DNA of 64,000 bases from Bacillota bacterium (lineage in GTDB: Bacteria > Bacillota > Clostridia > Christensenellales > CAG-314): contig JAEWZT010000003.1 in NCBI GenBank assembly GCA_023458375.1, forward strand, positions 186,001-250,000. Direction: 5' to 3'. Position 1 is the stretch's first letter, and every line of letters starts with the position of its first letter. A program made the translations under genes and the position numbers. This document shows positions 1-8,570 of this stretch, piece by piece. The notes beneath the pieces were generated by a model. The model saw only the letters and a program-made list of their open reading frames with translations, was not told the DNA's origin and did not search any database.

Positions 1-399
1 GCAGGGGGGGATTATTTCGTCAAGCCCTTGGTAACAGGCGCAGTAATAAAACCCTCTTCCCGCCTCCATAAGGCAGAGGTTTTTTTCCATAGTAGTATAT
101 GCCAGTACCTGCAAAGAGTTGACGCTTAGCGCCTTTTTTTGCGGCAGCGCAGTTAAAAACCCCTTGACGGCGGCAATGCCTATGCGTATGCCCGTAAAGC
201 TTCCAGTGCCTACGCTTAAAGCAAATACGTCAATGTCTTTAAGCTTAATTTGCCTTTTGTCAAGCACCTCTTGCACCGTAACGTTAAGCGTTCTGCTGTG
301 CTCAATGCCCTGCTTAACAACATTTTCCAGCAATACGCCCTCTTCAATAAGCTGGCAGTAAAACTTTTTATTTGAACTGTCAATTACTAATATTTTCAT
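1..399 (-). CDS. tsaB: TsaB, tRNA N6-threonylcarbamoyladenosine synthesis protein (C-terminal part beyond the left edge)
   Basis: Reading from ATG at 399 the translation begins MKILVIDSS and contains a GTGSFTGIRIG segment at about residues 65-75, the glycine-rich signature of the ASKHA-fold TsaB/TsaD proteins. In this family TsaB pairs with TsaD and TsaE to place threonylcarbamoyl on A37 of ANN-decoding tRNAs. TsaB is the scaffold subunit, not the catalytic one. The frame stays open to base 1, so only about 133 N-terminal residues are visible. The ATG overlaps the tsaE stop in an ATGA junction, which indicates translational coupling. The order tsaE-tsaB is the usual Firmicutes arrangement. 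Confidence 0.9.
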   Translation of the reverse strand, partial: MKILVIDSSNKKFYCQLIEEGVLLENVVKQGIEHSRTLNVTVQEVLDKRQIKLKDIDVFALSVGTGSFTGIRIGIAAVKGFLTALPQKKALSVNSLQVLAYTTMEKNLCLMEAGRGFYYCACYQGLDEIIPPC

Positions 400-809
400 A
401 CTTTTTTTATTTCTATCTGCCTTTCGTCTTCGCCCGAAGGGGTTAAGGTTACCGTAGTGTAATTTTTTGGCAGCAGTTTAGGGCAATTGAACGCCCACTC
501 AATTACGCTTACGCCTTTTTCGTTTCCGATAATTTCCTCAAAACCCAAAGATTCTCCCTCCTCTTCGCCTAAACGGTAAAAGTCAAAGTGGTTAAGAATA
601 AGTTTTCCGTAATAGACGTTATGCAAAGTAAAGGTGGGGGAGGTTACATTTTCTTTTATGCCAAGCCCTTTTGCGATTCCCTTGCAAAAGTGCGTTTTAC
701 CCGCGCCGAGGTCGCCCAAAAGCACCACGGTATCCCCTCCGCAAAGGGTTTTTGCAAACTTCTGACCAAGTTCTATCGTTTCTTTTTCGCTGCCGCTGAT
801 ATATTTCAT
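396..809 (-). CDS. tsaE: TsaE, ATPase of the t6A37 tRNA modification complex
   Basis: About 137 residues, normal for the family. A P-loop GDLGAGKT lies at about residues 32-39, followed by the conserved SPTFTL strand and a VIEW segment near the C-terminus. TsaE binds the TsaB-TsaD dimer in the cytoplasm and hydrolyses ATP to reset it during threonylcarbamoylation of tRNA. The start at 809 (MKYISGSEKE) is preferred over the longer frame starting at 836, whose nine extra residues are not family-like. The stop overlaps the tsaB start by four bases. The gene lies 38 bp downstream of ribU and is probably read through from it. Confidence 0.9.
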   Translation of the reverse strand: MKYISGSEKETIELGQKFAKTLCGGDTVVLLGDLGAGKTHFCKGIAKGLGIKENVTSPTFTLHNVYYGKLILNHFDFYRLGEEEGESLGFEEIIGNEKGVSVIEWAFNCPKLLPKNYTTVTLTPSGEDERQIEIKKV

Positions 810-847
810 AGACTTATTATAGTGCAAAGGGGGCAACGGCGCAAGAA

Positions 848-1495
848 CTATGAATGTAAAACTCTTCTGAGCGGCTTATAAATTGCAAGCGTTATTATGT
901 CCACCAAAAACAGTCTTAATAAATTGAAAGGCAAAACGGCAAGCAAAAGGTAATAGGTATAAAAATTGTCTCTCGTTACCGTTTTTGAGTAAAGCGCAGA
1001 CAGCATGCCAAGCAGCGCCTCCCAAGGCAAAAATAACTGTGTATAAAGGGGGATAAGTATAAACCTGTTTGCCAACAGGGCAGTTGCGGTGCTGGCGAGC
1101 GTTCCCGCAATAAGTCCTGCGACCGCCGTCTTTTTGCTTTTTTTGGCGCTATAAATTAAGGCGGCGGGTAGCACCATAGCAATGCCGATAAGCATATCGG
1201 CAACTTCTCCCACAAGCCCTGTGCCGCTAAAAGGCATTTTGAGGGCGCATTTTATGATGATTATTGCAACCCCCGCCCAAGGACCCATTGCAAAAGCCCC
1301 TAAAAGCGCGGGAACGTCAGACACCTGTATGTCAAGAAAAACGGGAAAAAGCGACGGAACGGGCGTTTTGACAAACATATAAAGCACAAAAGATATTGCT
1401 GAAAGTAGGGCTGTCCGCGCTATATTTTTGACGGTAAATACCTTTTGCTTTTCTTCTTTTTTTATGGTGTCCCTTTCTTTTTCAACAGGATTCAT
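848..1495 (-). CDS. ribU: ECF transporter riboflavin S-component, RibU-like
   Basis: 215 residues with a charged cytoplasmic N-terminus of about 25 residues and then five to six hydrophobic segments. The segment FLDIQVSDVPALLGAF (about 77-92) and the GEVADML segment further on are typical of the RibU/ECF S-component family, which binds riboflavin in the membrane and works with the shared energizing module EcfAA'T. The module itself is not in the window. An FMN riboswitch and an intrinsic terminator lie directly upstream, which supports riboflavin as the substrate. GGGAG sits 10 bases before the ATG. Confidence 0.88.
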   Translation of the reverse strand: MNPVEKERDTIKKEEKQKVFTVKNIARTALLSAISFVLYMFVKTPVPSLFPVFLDIQVSDVPALLGAFAMGPWAGVAIIIIKCALKMPFSGTGLVGEVADMLIGIAMVLPAALIYSAKKSKKTAVAGLIAGTLASTATALLANRFILIPLYTQLFLPWEALLGMLSALYSKTVTRDNFYTYYLLLAVLPFNLLRLFLVDIITLAIYKPLRRVLHS

Positions 1496-1554
1496 TTTAG
1501 CTATTCTCCCTCAGTAAGTTTTGTTTTTTTCTTTATCTTTTATTATTTGCAAAA

Positions 1555-1590
1555 AATAAAAAAGCGCCCGCAAGTTTTTTGGGGCGCGAA
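1555..1590 (-). terminator. Intrinsic terminator in the FMN riboswitch expression platform
   Basis: On the minus strand GCGCCC and GGGCGC form a six-base GC stem around a 12-base loop, followed by a run of U. It lies between the riboswitch aptamer and ribU, so it is the likely FMN-dependent off-switch for ribU and perhaps tsaE/tsaB. Confidence 0.8.
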
Positions 1591-1612
1591 AAAGCAAGGT
1601 TTATATAAAAAT

Positions 1613-1736
1613 CCTTTCTTTTCCCATCCGGACTTTAACCGTCGGCACAGGAATTTCACCTGCTCGGCGCGCGTATCAAGCGCGTTCACGGACTTTAACC
1701 GTCGGTGGGGATTTTCGCCCCGCCCCAAAGAAATGT
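1613..1736 (-). promoter_or_regulatory. FMN riboswitch (RFN element) controlling ribU
   Basis: The minus strand holds the diagnostic RFN blocks: GGGGCGAAAATCCCCACC, the twice-repeated CGACGGTTAAAGTCCG, GAGCAGGTGAAATTCCTG and a final GGATGGGA, closed by a TTTCTTT/AAAGAAA basal stem. The element senses FMN and lowers expression of riboflavin uptake or synthesis genes when FMN is high. A terminator hairpin follows at 1555-1590 and ribU starts at 1495. Confidence 0.95.
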
Positions 1737-1900
1737 TTAATTAAATTATAGACCTTATCTTGACTTGTGTCAACGCCAAAGGAATATAATAAGCGGAAAT
1801 TTTATAATAATAATTATTTTATATAAATGAAGGAGTTATTAAATCCCTTTCTAATTTGATGTTAAGTTAATCGTATGATATTTTGCTTTTTATCTTTTTT

Positions 1901-2170
1901 TATAATCGTCACCGCATTGTTGTGCCTCCACTGGCAACTCAATAATCTCTTCTGATAATAGCTTCAATCCACGCGCTGCTTGGGGGCGAGATAACAGGAG
2001 TAGCCATTATTTTTGAGCTGCATATTACTCACGCATCCCGCGCGGAGTGCAATATGGACAAAAAATGTCAAGCTAATTTTTTCCTAGTGCGTTTCATACC
2101 ATACACCGCGAGGCTGCCATAACAATTTTTTGGGCTTATTGTAAGAATAAACCTTTTCAATCCGCATTAT
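1901..2170 (+). CRISPR. Degenerate CRISPR-like repeat array, relic A (no cas genes)
   Basis: The gene-free stretch 1745-2166 contains a clear repeat copy, GCTTCAATCCACGCG at 1961 followed by GGGGGCGAG to 1990. Weaker copies start near 1901, 2022, 2091 (GTTTCATACCATACACCGCG) and 2154 (TTTTCAATCCGC). The steps are about 60, 61, 69 and 63 bases. The best copy matches the pattern of type I-C repeats (GTTTCAATCCACGC...GCGAC) as I know them. The copies differ from each other far more than in a working array. Bases 1745-1900 upstream are AT-rich with nothing I recognise. Confidence 0.5.
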
Positions 2171-2889
2171 AAATTATTTTTTGCCTTTTTGTAGCTAAGT
2201 AGCATATCTTTGTCCTCTTGTGTAACACGGTAACTTTGGCGGCACTTGCTTACGGCAAAGTTAGTCGCCGCGGCGTTAAGGTTGTTATTTTTAAAAAATT
2301 CCAAAGCCAATTCCCTTTGCTTTATAAAACATTCCGCCAACAGCCACGCCATTGCCATATTGACGTAATATTCTTTTTCGCAGCCCGATTGATTTAACAG
2401 TTCAAGCGTTCTTTTACAATAATCCTTGTCGTCAAGAAAACTAAAACAAATAATATAAGCCGTTCTTCTTACAAAAGTCTTTTCGTTTTTTGCATAAGAA
2501 AGCGCCTTGTCAAACCAAATGTCAAAGTCTTTTTTAGTTATTTGCAGTTTCAGCATATCGCATTCTGCCCAGTTTTCCGCCTCTTCCGCATATAAATCAA
2601 GGTAAAAAAGCTTCGTCTTTAAGTCCTTTATTTTGCCAATCAGCCCGCCTTTGATAATTACAGTTTCATAATACCCTCGCGGGCTTAATTCTAAAAGCGA
2701 AATAAAATTGCCTTTTGAAATCTCTTTGGTGATTTCCCCGAGTTTTTTTGAGGAAATCGCCAAAATGGGGCGGGAAGTGTTTATAATACGTCTTGCCCAA
2801 TCAATTCTGTCTTCGTTTTTAAAGCTTTCCAAATAAACGTTAAGTTGCGCCGCATCGTTTTGAGTCCATTTATCTTTTATAAGCTGCAT
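2167..2889 (-). CDS. AlkD-like DNA alkylation repair protein (HEAT-like repeats)
   Basis: 240 residues, all helical in appearance. The segment around residues 140-215 (VRRTAYIICFSF, then YYVNMAMAWLLAE, then AVSKCRQSYRV) matches the C-terminal block of the AlkC/AlkD DNA glycosylase family, which removes bulky or positively charged alkylated bases. The ATG at 2889 has AGGAG 14 bases upstream, a long spacing, so an in-frame ATT two codons earlier is a possible alternative. A broken open frame lies just upstream. The 3' end touches the degenerate repeat array. Substrate cannot be judged from sequence. Confidence 0.75.
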   Translation of the reverse strand: MQLIKDKWTQNDAAQLNVYLESFKNEDRIDWARRIINTSRPILAISSKKLGEITKEISKGNFISLLELSPRGYYETVIIKGGLIGKIKDLKTKLFYLDLYAEEAENWAECDMLKLQITKKDFDIWFDKALSYAKNEKTFVRRTAYIICFSFLDDKDYCKRTLELLNQSGCEKEYYVNMAMAWLLAECFIKQRELALEFFKNNNLNAAATNFAVSKCRQSYRVTQEDKDMLLSYKKAKNNL

Positions 2890-3224
2890 AACAATATTTA
2901 ATTCTCCTATATATTTTGTTTTTAAACGAAAAGTTATCGCGCCGTGGGCAAAATTGAAAGTCTACTTCGTCGCTCTTTTCGCTTCCGCGCAGCTTAAAGT
3001 CGTCGTCGCCGCATCGTTTGACCTCGCACAGCGTGTATAACAGCGCCATAGTTTTAGAACAAAATCCGTCGGGCTTGGTATTTGCAGCAAAACTTGTCCC
3101 TTTGCTTTAAAGTCCAGCCTGCAAGACTCTGCTTTTAGCACTGTGATTTCAAACTCCCAGTCTTCGTCTACATACGCTTTCCAGTTTTTTTATTTTTTTA
3201 ATAAAGCGCTTCGCGGTCTTTCAT
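2870..3224 (-). pseudogene. Frameshifted remnant of a small unknown gene upstream of the AlkD-like gene
   Basis: A ribosome binding site (AGGAG) and ATG at 3224 start MKDREALY and then hit a stop in an A-rich homopolymer. In the next frame a 45-residue stretch (starting NWKAYVDEDWEF) reads on without stop. From about 3060 a third frame carries ALLYTLCEVKRCGDDD and runs to a stop near 2870. Two frameshifts of one gene explain this best. The product is not recognised. It may have been co-transcribed with the AlkD-like gene. Confidence 0.45.
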
Positions 3225-3298
3225 TTTAGCAATTTCTCCTTTTTTTCTTCTTACAAACATTTTGTTAAAAGGTGTTTTTTAAAAAAGGCGATTGTAAT

Positions 3299-4834
3299 TT
3301 ACTCCCCGCTAAGCCAATTTGTCAAAAATTCATATGTGTTGCTTTCCGTTGCGGTCCAGCCCAATGAAGGAATATTTTTTAAGGTAAACCAGTCCTCGTT
3401 ATACCCCGGGCTTGCCGTTGACAGCGCGCCGAAATAGGTGATTAGTTTTTCCGCCGAAGCCGTTTTTAAGTCCGCCTTGCAGTCGGTCTGTTCGTTGGCG
3501 TTCATTTGCAAGGTATAAAGGCTCCAAGAGGTGCGCCACCCTCCCACTACTACCGCTTTATAGGTCCAAGTAGTCCAGGAATAACCGCGCTTTTCAAAAA
3601 ATTCCAGTCCCGTTTTCCAGTTTTCTTCCTCGTCAAAAAAGTTAAATTCCCCTATAAGCAGGGGGCAATCGTAATTTGCAAAGGGCAGAAAATAATCCTT
3701 AAAGAAAAAGAAAGTATCAAAACTTACGATATTGCTAATCCAGTTATACCAATGTTGCTGGTAAAGTACGTTTGTCCAGCCGTAGCTGTCGGGGTTGGGC
3801 AAATTGACGTGTCCCCAGCATCCCTCTACGGAAATGCAGTGCTCGCCGTCAATTTCGCGTATGGCTTTAATTATTCTGTCAAAAACGTCCCATTGCTTTT
3901 TGCCCGTTAAGTCGGCGTGGTTATAAGAACCCATAGGTTCGTTTAGCAAGTCGTAGGCAGCTATCCATGCGCCAAGCTCTTTTTCTTCAACGTAGTAGTG
4001 GCGCGCGACAGCTTCCCACATAGTTATTGTCGCCTCAATATAAGTTTCGTTGTCCCAAAGAGTGCACTGCGTATTGTCGCCGCTGTGTTCGTAAGCGTTT
4101 TGAGAACCTACTGCGCCGTGGCAGTCAAGAATACAGTAAAGCCCGTTTTTTGCGCAGTTTTGCACAAACCAGTCAATCCATTTAAATGCGTTTTCCTTAA
4201 CGGTTAAATTGCTGTCGTCCCCCTCCATAATCGTGCGGTAGTAAAAAGGCAGGCGGATGCAGTTTAACCCCAAGTTTTTAATATTTACAAAGTCCTCTTC
4301 CTGCCACCAGTTTGAATAATACCAGTCAAGAAGCAAATCCTGCGCGCTGCAATTATCTTCATACCACCAGTATTTTTGGGGATTTTGTGAAAGCATGTTT
4401 CTTAAAGCCTTTATGTCCGCGTCGCTTTCCGTTAAGTTTTTATTTTTGTTTAATGCGTCAAGCGCAAAAGCCATAGGAAGCTCGTCATAAGATATATTGC
4501 CGTTGTCGCCGCCGCTGTGTCCTATGCTGGTTACGCCCAGCCAGCCCTCCCAAATAAGCCAGTTTCCCGCGTTTGTGCCTTGTAAGAGCAAAGCCTTTCC
4601 GTTTTTGTCGTAAAGGCCTTTACCCTGCGCCACCACATAACCGCTGTCGTTATTTATTGTTGAAGGAAGCTTAACCGCATAAACAACGTGATACGTCAAA
4701 CTAAACAAAGTATACGCTATTAAAATACCCGCAAGACAAATCGCGGTGTAAAGGACGGCTTTGTTTCCCTTGCTCATAGGCTTTTTGATTTTTTCGCGCC
4801 CGCGGATTCTTTCCTTTTCACTCTCTTTATTCAT
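3299..4834 (-). CDS. Membrane-anchored glycoside hydrolase family 5 (cellulase/exo-glucanase-like)
   Basis: 511 residues. A lysine-rich N-terminus is followed by one membrane helix at about 26-50, so the enzyme is probably anchored with its catalytic domain outside. The domain starts with GLYDKNGKALLLQGTNAGNW and shows the GH5 acid/base motif LLNEP (Glu299) and a GEFNFF nucleophile motif (Glu396). LGLNCIRLPF and ILDCHGA are the conserved strands between. Known GH5 members cleave beta-1,4 or beta-1,3 glucans and mannans. The exact substrate is not evident. It stands alone, divergent from the flavin reductase gene. Confidence 0.85.
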   Translation of the reverse strand: MNKESEKERIRGREKIKKPMSKGNKAVLYTAICLAGILIAYTLFSLTYHVVYAVKLPSTINNDSGYVVAQGKGLYDKNGKALLLQGTNAGNWLIWEGWLGVTSIGHSGGDNGNISYDELPMAFALDALNKNKNLTESDADIKALRNMLSQNPQKYWWYEDNCSAQDLLLDWYYSNWWQEEDFVNIKNLGLNCIRLPFYYRTIMEGDDSNLTVKENAFKWIDWFVQNCAKNGLYCILDCHGAVGSQNAYEHSGDNTQCTLWDNETYIEATITMWEAVARHYYVEEKELGAWIAAYDLLNEPMGSYNHADLTGKKQWDVFDRIIKAIREIDGEHCISVEGCWGHVNLPNPDSYGWTNVLYQQHWYNWISNIVSFDTFFFFKDYFLPFANYDCPLLIGEFNFFDEEENWKTGLEFFEKRGYSWTTWTYKAVVVGGWRTSWSLYTLQMNANEQTDCKADLKTASAEKLITYFGALSTASPGYNEDWFTLKNIPSLGWTATESNTYEFLTNWLSGE

Positions 4835-5011
4835 TTTTATTTCCCTCTTTGATAAACATAAATTACAAAAAGTTTAACACTAAAAAGCTTTATTTTCAAT
4901 ACCTGCCGCAAAAAGGTCAATACGCAATATAAGCGGCTATCAATGCGGCGGCGATTTAAACAAAAAATTCGCCGTAAAAAAAGACAAATACATTTAAAAA
5001 TCTTTGCCGTG

Positions 5012-5040
5012 TTGACTTTATATGTAAAAAGATATATTCT
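5012..5040 (+). promoter_or_regulatory. Sigma-A type promoter for the flavin reductase gene
   Basis: TTGACT at 5012-5017 and TATTCT at 5035-5040, 17-base spacing, about 90 bases before the ATG at 5133. The rest of the divergent intergenic region 4835-5132 shows only a C9 tract near 5072. Confidence 0.6.
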
Positions 5041-5132
5041 TTAAGCGACAATTTTGGGCGGCATTGCATTACCCCCCCCCACAAAAATATAAAAAAAGTA
5101 TTATGCAAACAATAAAATAAAGAGGTGCGCTT

Positions 5133-6059
5133 ATGAGTGGTTTTGAAAATTTACGTATAGTAGACAATTTTTATCAGACTTCGGCCTTTTTCCCAATGCC
5201 TACCGTAATGATAGGCACTTTAACGGACGACGGGCAAACGACTTTGGGACCTTATTCCCTTGTTCAGCCCTATTATGTCGCAGGCAAGAGGTATTACGCA
5301 ATGCTGCTTTGCTGCCGAAACTCTTCCAACACGGCGCAAAATATCTTAAAACACGGCAAATGTTCTATCAACTTCATTCCCCACAACAGAAAGTTTTTTA
5401 AGGAAGCCGTGCGCATGGGGTTCCCCGGCGACACCCCCCAAGAAAAAATGAAAAACTGCATCTTTACATTGGAAGAAGGACTGATGGCGCAAGAACATAA
5501 AAATGAAACTTTTCCGCAAGTTGTAGCCGAGTCTTTTCAGGTGTTTGAATGCACGTGGGTAAAAGAGCTTGACAACGCCCAAAGCGACAAGGCGGGCGAA
5601 TTAAACGGCTATACGCCGCCTTACCATGACTTTAACGGCATTACGTCCGAGTTCGGCGCGCACTTTATTTTGCGCGTAGACAAGATTTTAATGAAAACCA
5701 AATACCGCAACGCAATAATAAACGGAGTAAAGGCAAAAGACTATCCCCCCGTACCCGTGGACTACGGTTACCGCGACTCAAAATATTTTTGGTATTCAAA
5801 GTCTAACAAGCCCATACCCGAAATGTTGCCTGTGCGCGAAGCCAGCGTAGCTTCGGTGCGTTACGCCGCCAACCGTGCCGACGACGTTGTAAAGTTTACC
5901 GACGCCGCCTGCGCAAGGTTAATTAAGGTGCCGCGCATATTTCTGCCCACGGTGCTTAAAGCTTGCGTAAAGTGGGCGAAGGAAAATAACGTTGCCTTAG
6001 TTGACGCAAAAGAAATGGATATAATAAACGACAAGCGCGCCAAAGAAAAAGAAGGATAA
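5133..6059 (+). CDS. Flavin reductase-like FMN-binding split-barrel protein
   Basis: 308 residues. The N-terminal 190 residues follow the flavin reductase-like pattern: FFPMPTVMIGTLT, a middle MLLCCRNSSNTAQNIL strand-helix and CSINFIPHNRKFFKEA. Such proteins bind FMN in a split barrel and use it in NAD(P)H-dependent flavin or substrate reduction. The C-terminal about 100 residues are less typical. AGAGGTG precedes the ATG by eight bases. It is monocistronic, with its own promoter and a terminator at 6150-6186. Confidence 0.75.
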   Translation: MSGFENLRIVDNFYQTSAFFPMPTVMIGTLTDDGQTTLGPYSLVQPYYVAGKRYYAMLLCCRNSSNTAQNILKHGKCSINFIPHNRKFFKEAVRMGFPGDTPQEKMKNCIFTLEEGLMAQEHKNETFPQVVAESFQVFECTWVKELDNAQSDKAGELNGYTPPYHDFNGITSEFGAHFILRVDKILMKTKYRNAIINGVKAKDYPPVPVDYGYRDSKYFWYSKSNKPIPEMLPVREASVASVRYAANRADDVVKFTDAACARLIKVPRIFLPTVLKACVKWAKENNVALVDAKEMDIINDKRAKEKEG

Positions 6060-6149
6060 AAAACACGGCGAAAAATATTTGCGTTGAATAAGCGCCCATA
6101 AAAACTTTACCGCAAAAGCAAACAACAAAATTAAGTAAAAAATAATAAA

Positions 6150-6186
6150 CATAAACCGCCGAGAAATTGTCTTTGGCGGTTTTTCA
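6150..6186 (+). terminator. Terminator after the flavin reductase gene
   Basis: AACCGCC (6154) pairs with GGCGGTT (6175), with a U-run following. Confidence 0.75.
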
Positions 6187-6323
6187 TAGTTTGTTTTTGG
6201 ATTTTGCTTTCAGCTTTGGCTTAGAAGAAACTTTACTGTTTAAAATCAAGCTGTAAACATTGACCCGCGGTGGCAAACGTGTTAGTATTCCGTAAAGTGC
6301 CTAATAAAGGGGAAAAGATATTA

Positions 6324-6962
6324 ATGACGGAAAAAATTACCCGCACTGTTGAGTTTTTAAGGCAAAAACTGCTTATAGATTGCAACAAAAACTGTTCAAA
6401 AGAGCATATGGCTTACCGCTACGAACACTCTTTAAGGGTGGCAAAACACGGTCAGACAATCGCCCGCGCAGAAAATTTTGACGAAGAGGCGCTTGTTGTC
6501 GCCTGCTTACTGCACGACGTAGGTTACTGTCTTCTTGACGAAAAGGACAGCGGCGATTACCACGGCTGGAAGTCGGAAAAGGTTTCGCGGGAGTTTGTAA
6601 AAAGCCTGGGTTTTGACGAGAAAACGGCGCGGGATATTTTAACAGGCATAGCGGCGCACGACACGGGCGAGACAGAGTTTCCCTGCGAGAAAAACGTCTT
6701 TACCGAAAGCGTCGCCGACTGCGACAATATTGACCGCTTTGACGCGTTTAGGCTTTACGATACTTTACACCACGAAAACTTCCGCGATAAAAGTATAGAA
6801 GACCAAAAACAGACGGTAAACAGAAGGCTTGCACGCTTAAACCAGCTTAGAGATATTGAATGCGCCACGCAAACGGCAAAAAATCTTTGGTCGGATATGC
6901 TGGATTTTCAAATACTTTTTTACGCGCGCCTGTCTGCTCAATTAAACGCCGCGCTGGATTAA
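6324..6962 (+). CDS. HD-domain phosphohydrolase
   Basis: About 212 residues from ATG at 6324, which has AAAGGGGAAAA in front of it. An in-frame GTG at 6270 would add 18 residues without a better ribosome site. The HD metal motif is present: YEHSLRVAKHG, then ACLLHDVGY and, later, IAAHDTGE. Proteins of this size are usually metal-dependent phosphohydrolases of nucleotides or uncharacterised YedJ-like enzymes. The C-terminal helices (QILFYARLSAQL) are unremarkable. It stands alone and no partner is visible. Confidence 0.75.
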   Translation: MTEKITRTVEFLRQKLLIDCNKNCSKEHMAYRYEHSLRVAKHGQTIARAENFDEEALVVACLLHDVGYCLLDEKDSGDYHGWKSEKVSREFVKSLGFDEKTARDILTGIAAHDTGETEFPCEKNVFTESVADCDNIDRFDAFRLYDTLHHENFRDKSIEDQKQTVNRRLARLNQLRDIECATQTAKNLWSDMLDFQILFYARLSAQLNAALD

Positions 6963-7113
6963 CTGCGAAGAAAAATGAGACCGCAATTTTTTTAAAGTTT
7001 AATAAAGCTTCAAAAATAAGCGCGTTGATTCAAGAGCGCGCCGCAAAGTGCGGTTTGGGAAAAACACCGTCAAAGTATAAACTATTTTTCCACTATTAAA
7101 ACAACTAAACAAA

Positions 7114-7151
7114 TAAAAAAGCGCGGTATAGAGATTACCGCGCTTTTTTAT
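7114..7151. terminator. Bidirectional terminator between the HD gene and the cupin gene
   Basis: AAAAAAGCGCGGTA and TACCGCGCTTTTTT form a near-perfect stem with A-run and U-run on either side, fitting both converging genes. Confidence 0.88.
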
Positions 7152-7172
7152 TACCGTTAAGCTTAACTTCGT

Positions 7173-7487
7173 TTATGCTTGCGGCGCGGGGGCTTTTACC
7201 ACAATAAGCTCCAATGTCTCTTCGCCCAAGTTTTTAAAGTTCATTTTTACGCCCTTAGGAATCTTTAACAGCGTGCCTTTTTGATAGCTACGCGTTTCTT
7301 CTTCCCCCAAAGCGATAGAAAGTACACCCCTTACCACCGTCATATAGACGTTTCCGTTTGACATGTGCACGGGCGCGCCCTCGCCCTTATTAAATACCAT
7401 GTGAATATAATGCAGGTTTTCGTCAAACAGCACCTTTTCAATAGTTTTTTCGTTGCCTGTTGTAAGTTTGTAAACTTTTTCAATCAT
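7173..7487 (-). CDS. Small cupin-domain protein
   Basis: 104 residues forming a single beta-barrel. The segment FNKGEGAPVHMSNGNVYMTVVRGVLSI resembles cupin motif 1 but with few metal-binding histidines, and LKIPKGVKMNFKNLGEETLEL resembles motif 2. Function cannot be assigned; many such proteins bind small ligands or are isomerases. GGGAGG lies eight bases before the ATG, and a promoter is recognisable at 7513-7542. Confidence 0.75.
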   Translation of the reverse strand: MIEKVYKLTTGNEKTIEKVLFDENLHYIHMVFNKGEGAPVHMSNGNVYMTVVRGVLSIALGEEETRSYQKGTLLKIPKGVKMNFKNLGEETLELIVVKAPAPQA

Positions 7488-7512
7488 GCTTTTTACCTCC
7501 CGAGTTTTTAAC

Positions 7513-7542
7513 AGTATATCATATTTTGCGGCAAATCTGCAA
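7513..7542 (-). promoter_or_regulatory. Promoter for the cupin gene
   Basis: On the minus strand TTGCAG (7542-7537) and TATACT (7518-7513) with 18-base spacing. Confidence 0.5.
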
Positions 7543-7716
7543 TTTTAAAAATAGAATTGAAGACATAAAACTTGCGCTTGCCTGATCTTAAAAGACACTA
7601 GCATTAAAGTTGATAAAAATGCCACTTTCAATGCCATTTCCAAACCCAAAAAAGCCTTAAAAACAAGAAAAATTGCAAGAAAAACGATAATTTAAAACAG
7701 AAAAAACGCTTAAAAA

Positions 7717-7747
7717 GAATAAAAGTGCCTCAAAAAGGCACTTTTAT
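7717..7747 (-). terminator. Terminator of the tRNA-Asn transcript
   Basis: AAAAGTGCC and GGCACTTTT pair around a seven-base loop and end in U residues, just 3' of the tRNA. Confidence 0.75.
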
Positions 7748-7754
7748 AGTGTTT

Positions 7755-7830
7755 TGGCTCCCCCTGTCCGGCTCGAACGGACGACCCTGCGGTTAACAGC
7801 CGCATGCTCTACCTGCTGAGCTAAGGAGGA
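7755..7830 (-). tRNA. tRNA-Asn (anticodon GTT)
   Basis: The minus strand reads TCCTCCTTAGCTCAGC at the 5' end, an anticodon stem TGCGG/CCGCA with loop CTGTTAA (anticodon GTT), a T-arm with GTTCGAG and an encoded CCA end. Acceptor pairing is complete with one G-U. 76 nucleotides. No mobile element is attached to it. Confidence 0.96.
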
Positions 7831-8018
7831 ATATTAAGCATAAGAGATATTAACACTTTACCCCCGCTAAGTCAAGTGTTTTTAGTTAACTTTAACCGCT
7901 TACATTATCTTTGTTTTGCGTTAAACAAACAAGCAGAAACCAAACGAAGCTGTTTTAAGTATGGGCAGATTTTTAAATTATAAATTATTGCCGCGGCTTA
8001 TACGACAAGCGATTTTAT

Positions 8019-8441
8019 TTAAATTATTAGCAGAAAATGCCGAATTCCCCAAAGCAAAACGCATATTTGAAGGAGCGTGTATGAGGTCAAAAGCCAAAAC
8101 GCTATGCCGTTTTTTTTGACGTTATACCACCACCAGCTTACCGCTTGCTTGAAATTAATTCCGACGTCTTCAAAAAAGGTTGAAACCCTTTCTTTGACGG
8201 CGGCGAAAGGTTCTTTTAACAAACCCGCGATAAACAGGCTTAACGTCAGCAAAAGCCCTGTGCCCGACGCGACAATTAAAGTTTGCAAAAAGTCCATATT
8301 TCTTTGGTCTACGGTAACGCCCTGCCCCTTAGAGATAACCATTCCAATGGCAAAATAAACCGCCAGGCTAAAAGCGATATTTATGAAAAAAAACAGCGGC
8401 AATCCGTGGTATGGGTCTTTTTGTGAGGGATTTATTGCCAT
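8019..8441 (-). CDS. Small membrane protein of unknown function
   Basis: 140 residues from ATG at 8441, preceded by AAGGAGAAT; the frame open to 8492 is longer but has no better start. Three hydrophobic segments (about 13-35, 50-72 and 115-139) suggest an integral membrane protein. Between segments two and three lies an amphipathic stretch (AAVKERVSTFFEDVGINF). I do not recognise the family. The gene is divergent from the zinc-ribbon gene at 8571. Confidence 0.6.
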   Translation of the reverse strand: MAINPSQKDPYHGLPLFFFINIAFSLAVYFAIGMVISKGQGVTVDQRNMDFLQTLIVASGTGLLLTLSLFIAGLLKEPFAAVKERVSTFFEDVGINFKQAVSWWWYNVKKNGIAFWLLTSYTLLQICVLLWGIRHFLLII

Positions 8442-8570
8442 TAAAGTATTCTCCTTTGTATTATGATAGCACACTTTTTCTTTTAAGGTCAATTTTTAAA
8501 CAATGTTTTCGCGCCCTTGTATAATAATGCCGCCTGTGATAAAATAATAAAAATAAGGAGATTTTGTATT

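Noticed and set aside
4889..4960. TTTTCAATACC and ATCAATGCGGCGGCGAT resembling the CRISPR-like repeat
   Set aside because: The spacing is 44 bases and identity is low; likely chance.
7755..7830. tRNA-Asn as attachment site of an island
   Set aside because: Both sides are ordinary genes with terminators; no integrase or duplicated tRNA end nearby.
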